Of a stretch of 64,000 bases of DNA, positions 60,943 to 64,000 are shown piece by piece. The translations under genes were made by a program, and so were the position numbers. The DNA comes from Desulfovibrio sp. G11 (GTDB lineage Bacteria; Desulfobacterota; Desulfovibrionia; Desulfovibrionales; Desulfovibrionaceae). Position 1 is the first letter of the stretch. Each line of letters starts with the position of its first letter. Location of the stretch: NCBI RefSeq assembly GCF_900243745.1, contig NZ_LT984798.1:1792501-1856500 (forward strand), read 5' to 3'. The notes below the pieces were generated by a model that was given only the letters and a program-made list of their open reading frames with translations, was not told the DNA's origin and did not search any database.

Positions 60943-61376
60943 TGTCCGGCTCTCCGTTCCTGCGGTTTCCGTATTGCCTGCCTGCGGGAGGCGCGGCAGA
61001 CGGTATCTTTGCGGATAAAAATATGGCGCAGCATAACGCATGACAGAGCCAAGAGCAATGCTGATGTGAAGCCGCCACACGGGCTGCATGGCGCTCCGCA
61101 TGCCCTGTACAGCATGTGAAGGTTAATTTTGACAGCACATGGGGCACCTGTGCCGGAGAAAAGGTTTCATGGCTTTCAGCAATGGAATGTATATGTAATT
61201 GCGTATGGCATTTATTATGAGATATTTTATTCCGCGGACGTTGTAACAGAGCACGTGCATGGGCGGAAAAGAAGCCGCCGGGCTGCAAGAAATACGGGTC
61301 GCCTGCTGCACAAGCAGGCGACCCGTGTGAGTTTCGGGTGGTGCCCCGCGGCTGCCCGCGGCAACCGGCGGTTTGT
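60943..61376. other. Intergenic region between porin and aroE
   Basis: About 430 bases with an AT-rich stretch (61180-61245) likely to hold the aroE promoter, and the porin terminator. No convincing gene. Confidence 0.45.
61294..61326 (-). terminator. Terminator of the porin gene
   Basis: Perfect 14-bp stem ACGGGTCGCCTGCT / AGCAGGCGACCCGT with a 5-base loop, about 50 bases beyond the porin stop; on the minus strand it is followed by ATTTCTT. Confidence 0.7.
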
Positions 61377-62966
61377 CTAAAAGGAGTAAACGACCGTGAG
61401 TGACGCTTTCCAGGCATCGGCAACATTGAGGCTGTCGCCGGAGGTGTTCTGATACCGGCCCCACACGTCTTTATCGAGCCAAAGGTGTATGTAGCCAAGA
61501 TTGACAAAGAAATTTAGATTTTCCGTAGCCTTGAACGTGCTGTCCAGGTTGATTTCCATGCCTTTGTCTTCAGTGGTCAGATAGGTGCCGAAGGAGTTGA
61601 AATCCGTATTGTTGCGGTAGATCTGACGGCCGGCCCCGTCCTCTGCCTTGCGGCCGGTGATGTATTTTGCCATTTCCGGGCTGTTTGTTCCGCCGAAATA
61701 GTTTAGGCGCAGGGTATGACGGAGGTTTTCAAGAAAGCTCAGATCCTTGACGCGTGCGCCAATGCCCCAGGTGCCGCTCGGGTTGGTGCCGAGCACCCCC
61801 TTGGCTCCGCCCATGGACGGATTGCCCCTGTAGCCGAAGGTGGAAAGGGAGTTGTGCAGATTGTTGGTGGTGGCAATATAGGGCAGGCGTTCCGAGCCGT
61901 TATGGGGGTTATCGTCATCGCCGCTGAAATACCAGCCGTAGATGCCGGGCAGGCCCCAGTCCGTGGCGTATTCCATAACAAGCATGCCGTACCAGCCCTG
62001 GCGGTTGAGGTATTCATGCTGCCGTTTGACGCCGCCGTAAACAAAGTCGGCGCGCACGCGGAAGGGGTCAAGGGCGGTCCAGTCTCCGGTGATGCCTCCC
62101 CAGTAGAGGGTGCTGTACTCGTCATCCCAGATGGACGGGCCGGTGCGCCTTGTGCTGAATGCGGCCGGGTACAGGCCGTCGCGCAGTTGCAGGCCGTCAA
62201 TGCCCTGGGTGCTTGCCATGGGATTGTTGAGCGTGAATTTTTTGCTGCCGCCGGGCATGCCCGTAACGGTGGCGGGCATAAGGCTGTTGGGTCCCATGCC
62301 TCCGGCCATGGCCCAGGGTGTGAACTTCAGGCCGTCAAGGGTGACCGGCACGGTAAGGGCAACAAGGTCGAAGTTGTCAATAAAATTTGCCGGCCGGCTG
62401 GCGTCGCCCTGCCAGTTGTCGTTAAGCAGGCGCATCCATGCAGTGCTTGCCGTCACCTTGGGGCTGAAGGTCCATGCGGCGCTGAGCGCGGCGAGGTCGT
62501 CATGCAGCACCGGGCTGTCCATGGCGAAGCCGGGCAGTTTCATGCCTTGCAGGCCCATGCGCAGCTTCAGTCCGGTGCCGGGTACGCGCCAGTCAAGATA
62601 GGACTGCTTGATCTTGACCATGTTGCCACCGTCAGCCCCGAGGGCGCCGCCCTGGGCGGCCATGCCCCAGCGCTGCTCGCCGATTTCAAAAAATACCGTG
62701 CCGGAAAGATTTTCAGATGCCACAGCGTGCAATTGCAGGTGCAGGCGCTGGATGGCCTCGAAATTGTCTCTCTTTTGGTGTACGGCAGCCCACTGCTGCC
62801 CGATTTCGCGCTGTCCCTGCCGGTTTTTGCCCATAAAGCTGCCGCCCTGGATGTAGTCAAAGGCATATTGCCAGCTGCCTCTGACCTTGAATTCCACAGC
62901 CTGCCCCGGAGTGGCCGCACCCATCAGTATAGTGGCGGCCAGCAGAAAACCTGTCAGTTTTTTCAT
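61377..62966 (-). CDS. Outer-membrane porin, Desulfovibrio homotrimeric type
   Basis: 529 residues with signal peptide (MKKLTGFLLAATILMGAATPGQA) and a beta-barrel-like mature part of alternating strands ending in aromatic LTVVYSF. The N-terminal mature segment VEFKVRGSWQYAFDYIQGG and HLQLHAVASENLSGTVFFEIG are characteristic of the abundant porins of Desulfovibrio. It allows diffusion of small solutes such as sulfate and organic acids. The start at 62966 fits the signal peptide; upstream in-frame ATGs do not. Probably highly expressed. The next gene upstream ends 46 bases away. Confidence 0.88.
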   Translation of the reverse strand: MKKLTGFLLAATILMGAATPGQAVEFKVRGSWQYAFDYIQGGSFMGKNRQGQREIGQQWAAVHQKRDNFEAIQRLHLQLHAVASENLSGTVFFEIGEQRWGMAAQGGALGADGGNMVKIKQSYLDWRVPGTGLKLRMGLQGMKLPGFAMDSPVLHDDLAALSAAWTFSPKVTASTAWMRLLNDNWQGDASRPANFIDNFDLVALTVPVTLDGLKFTPWAMAGGMGPNSLMPATVTGMPGGSKKFTLNNPMASTQGIDGLQLRDGLYPAAFSTRRTGPSIWDDEYSTLYWGGITGDWTALDPFRVRADFVYGGVKRQHEYLNRQGWYGMLVMEYATDWGLPGIYGWYFSGDDDNPHNGSERLPYIATTNNLHNSLSTFGYRGNPSMGGAKGVLGTNPSGTWGIGARVKDLSFLENLRHTLRLNYFGGTNSPEMAKYITGRKAEDGAGRQIYRNNTDFNSFGTYLTTEDKGMEINLDSTFKATENLNFFVNLGYIHLWLDKDVWGRYQNTSGDSLNVADAWKASLTVVYSF

Positions 62967-63012
62967 CGGAAGAATCCCCATATGTCTGTTGACAGAATGT
63001 GTTGCCCGCTGT

Positions 63013-64000
63013 CTAGCCGAGCATGCGCCAGTAGGGCATGGCGATGACGGCCACAAAAATGCCTGCCAGGATCATGCGCAGGGCCATGACCACAAGCATG
63101 TCCTTGAACCGGATATAGCCGCTGCTGTAAAAATAGAGGTACAGCGCGTATTCATAGGGGAAGAGCAGGTTGTCCAGGCCGTACTGGAAGGAGAAATAGA
63201 GCAGCCGGGGATCAATGCCCATCTGCACGCCAAGCTCGGTAATGGGGGCCGAAAGGGTAGAGGTAGCCGCCAGGGGCGTAAGCAGAAAGTTCATGACCAC
63301 GCCCACCACATACGAGCAGATGGTGGCGAGGGTTGTTCCTGTTTCGCTGAACAGGGGCAGAACAAGGCCCGCCAGCCATTGAGTGACCTTGAGGAAGCCC
63401 CCGGTGCTGCCGATGGCCATGCAACCCATGATGAAGAAGAGCGGCGCGAAATTGATGGCACTTATGCGCTTGCCGTTCATGAGGCTTACGCCCGGCAAAA
63501 AAGATATGGCCGTCACGAGCACAAGCACGGTTCCGGCGCTCAGATGGTGCAGGGTGTCGGTGGAAAGCAGCACCAGCGTGCCGCACAGCAACACCAGGGC
63601 GCGGCGCTGCTCATCGCTCATTACACCAAGTTCCGCATGTTTTTCACGCACGGCCCGGCAGAGGCTTTCCTTGTCGACGTTGGTACGCAGCACGAGCAGC
63701 ACCAGGCCCAGAGACATGAGCGTGTACAGCATGGCCGGAATAAAGTTGAACCTGGCGTATTCCATCCATGTGGTCTGGGTTCCCATCACCTTGTCCACAA
63801 GACCCATGCCCATGACAAGGTCCCCCGCGCCCGTGAGGTAGGCAAGCTTTGTGGAACCGACAGCCAGGCAGGCAGCCAGCACCACGGCCGTGGCCTCGCG
63901 GCTTTTGGGCTTGAAGTCCAGCGCATCGCAAAGGGACAGGGCCACCGCGCAGATGATGGCTGCCTTGCCCATGATGGAAGGAACCAGCGGAGAGATGATG
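63013..64000 (-). CDS. DASS/SLC13 family anion transporter (partial, N-terminus beyond right edge)
   Basis: C-terminal 329 codons of a sodium-coupled divalent anion symporter (dicarboxylates or sulfate). The frame continues past an internal ATG (63972) without a start; the first visible residues are IISPLVPSIMGKAA, matching the SxxVPSxxGKA motif in the first half of DASS proteins. About eight hydrophobic segments follow, with the second repeat represented by LLTPLAATSTLSAPI. In this organism sulfate or a dicarboxylate electron donor is the likely cargo. It lies just upstream of the porin. Confidence 0.85.
   Translation of the reverse strand, partial: IISPLVPSIMGKAAIICAVALSLCDALDFKPKSREATAVVLAACLAVGSTKLAYLTGAGDLVMGMGLVDKVMGTQTTWMEYARFNFIPAMLYTLMSLGLVLLVLRTNVDKESLCRAVREKHAELGVMSDEQRRALVLLCGTLVLLSTDTLHHLSAGTVLVLVTAISFLPGVSLMNGKRISAINFAPLFFIMGCMAIGSTGGFLKVTQWLAGLVLPLFSETGTTLATICSYVVGVVMNFLLTPLAATSTLSAPITELGVQMGIDPRLLYFSFQYGLDNLLFPYEYALYLYFYSSGYIRFKDMLVVMALRMILAGIFVAVIAMPYWRMLG

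Noticed and set aside
1..64000. CRISPR arrays, tRNA or rRNA genes
   Set aside because: No regularly spaced direct repeats and no tRNA- or rRNA-like sequence were noticed on reading; a covariance-model search would be needed to exclude a tRNA fully.

Overview
The window is about 64 kb of GC-rich (roughly 60% GC by eye) bacterial chromosome. It carries a complete apparatus for adenosine-5'-phosphosulfate reduction (aprBA, qmoABC and the distal gene usually called qmoD), an hdrCBA-flx electron-bifurcation operon, and a Desulfovibrio-type homotrimeric porin. This places it in the sulfate-reducing Desulfovibrionales, most likely Desulfovibrio itself. I see no rRNA, tRNA, CRISPR array, prophage or intact insertion sequence.

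Layout. 1-5.3 kb: dnaX (runs off the left edge) and ilvE leftward, then a solitary hydantoinase/oxoprolinase-like gene rightward. 5.7-14.8 kb, all rightward: trmL, cbiB, a TauE/SafE permease, an RND efflux permease, a YkgJ-like cysteine-cluster protein, ribBA and a small b-type cytochrome-like membrane protein. 14.8-16.7 kb is poor in genes and rich in palindromes and repeats, with one small possibly frameshifted ORF and one small membrane protein. 16.7-18.5 kb holds an unusual chorismate-mutase-like/EPSP-synthase-like fusion. 18.9-27.4 kb is the aprBA-qmoABCD sulfate respiration block, closed by a clear terminator. 27.4-32 kb has an IS21-like remnant and a leftward GNAT/slyX/ygiQ/EF-hand/hypothetical cluster. 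32.3-37.3 kb is a leftward livKHMGF amino-acid ABC transporter. 37.3-38.9 kb is an AT-rich regulatory region plus a small membrane protein. 38.9-45 kb: a chemoreceptor, a polysaccharide flippase and ilvD. 45-47.8 kb: an Lsa-like ABC-F ribosome-protection gene with an attenuator-like leader, and a secreted PLD-family nuclease. 48-51.3 kb: a leftward DUF2318 / FtsX-type permease / ATPase / HdeA-like operon, probably for metals. 52-61 kb: leftward aroE, aroQ and hdrCBA-flx. 61.4-64 kb: porin and the C-terminal part of a DASS/SLC13 anion transporter, which runs off the right edge.

How the genes work together. AprBA reduces APS to sulfite and AMP. QmoABC links the menaquinone pool to that reaction. 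The Hdr-Flx complex (HdrABC plus an NADH-dehydrogenase-like Flx unit, here with FlxD and FlxC fused) is expected to couple NAD(H), ferredoxin and a DsrC-type thiol/disulfide. AroE and AroQ supply two consecutive shikimate-pathway steps. The ilvE, ilvD and liv genes serve branched-chain amino acid synthesis and uptake.

The observations most worth a second look are: the ABC-F leader (promoter, two tiny ORFs, intrinsic terminator, then gene); the EPSP-synthase-like fusion that lacks the usual active-site residues; the orphan DUF2318/FtsX/ATPase module with a His/Met-rich loop and a tandem HdeA-like partner; a family of 40-bp palindromes; and a small ORF whose reading frame changes near a canonical A AAA AAG slippery heptamer.
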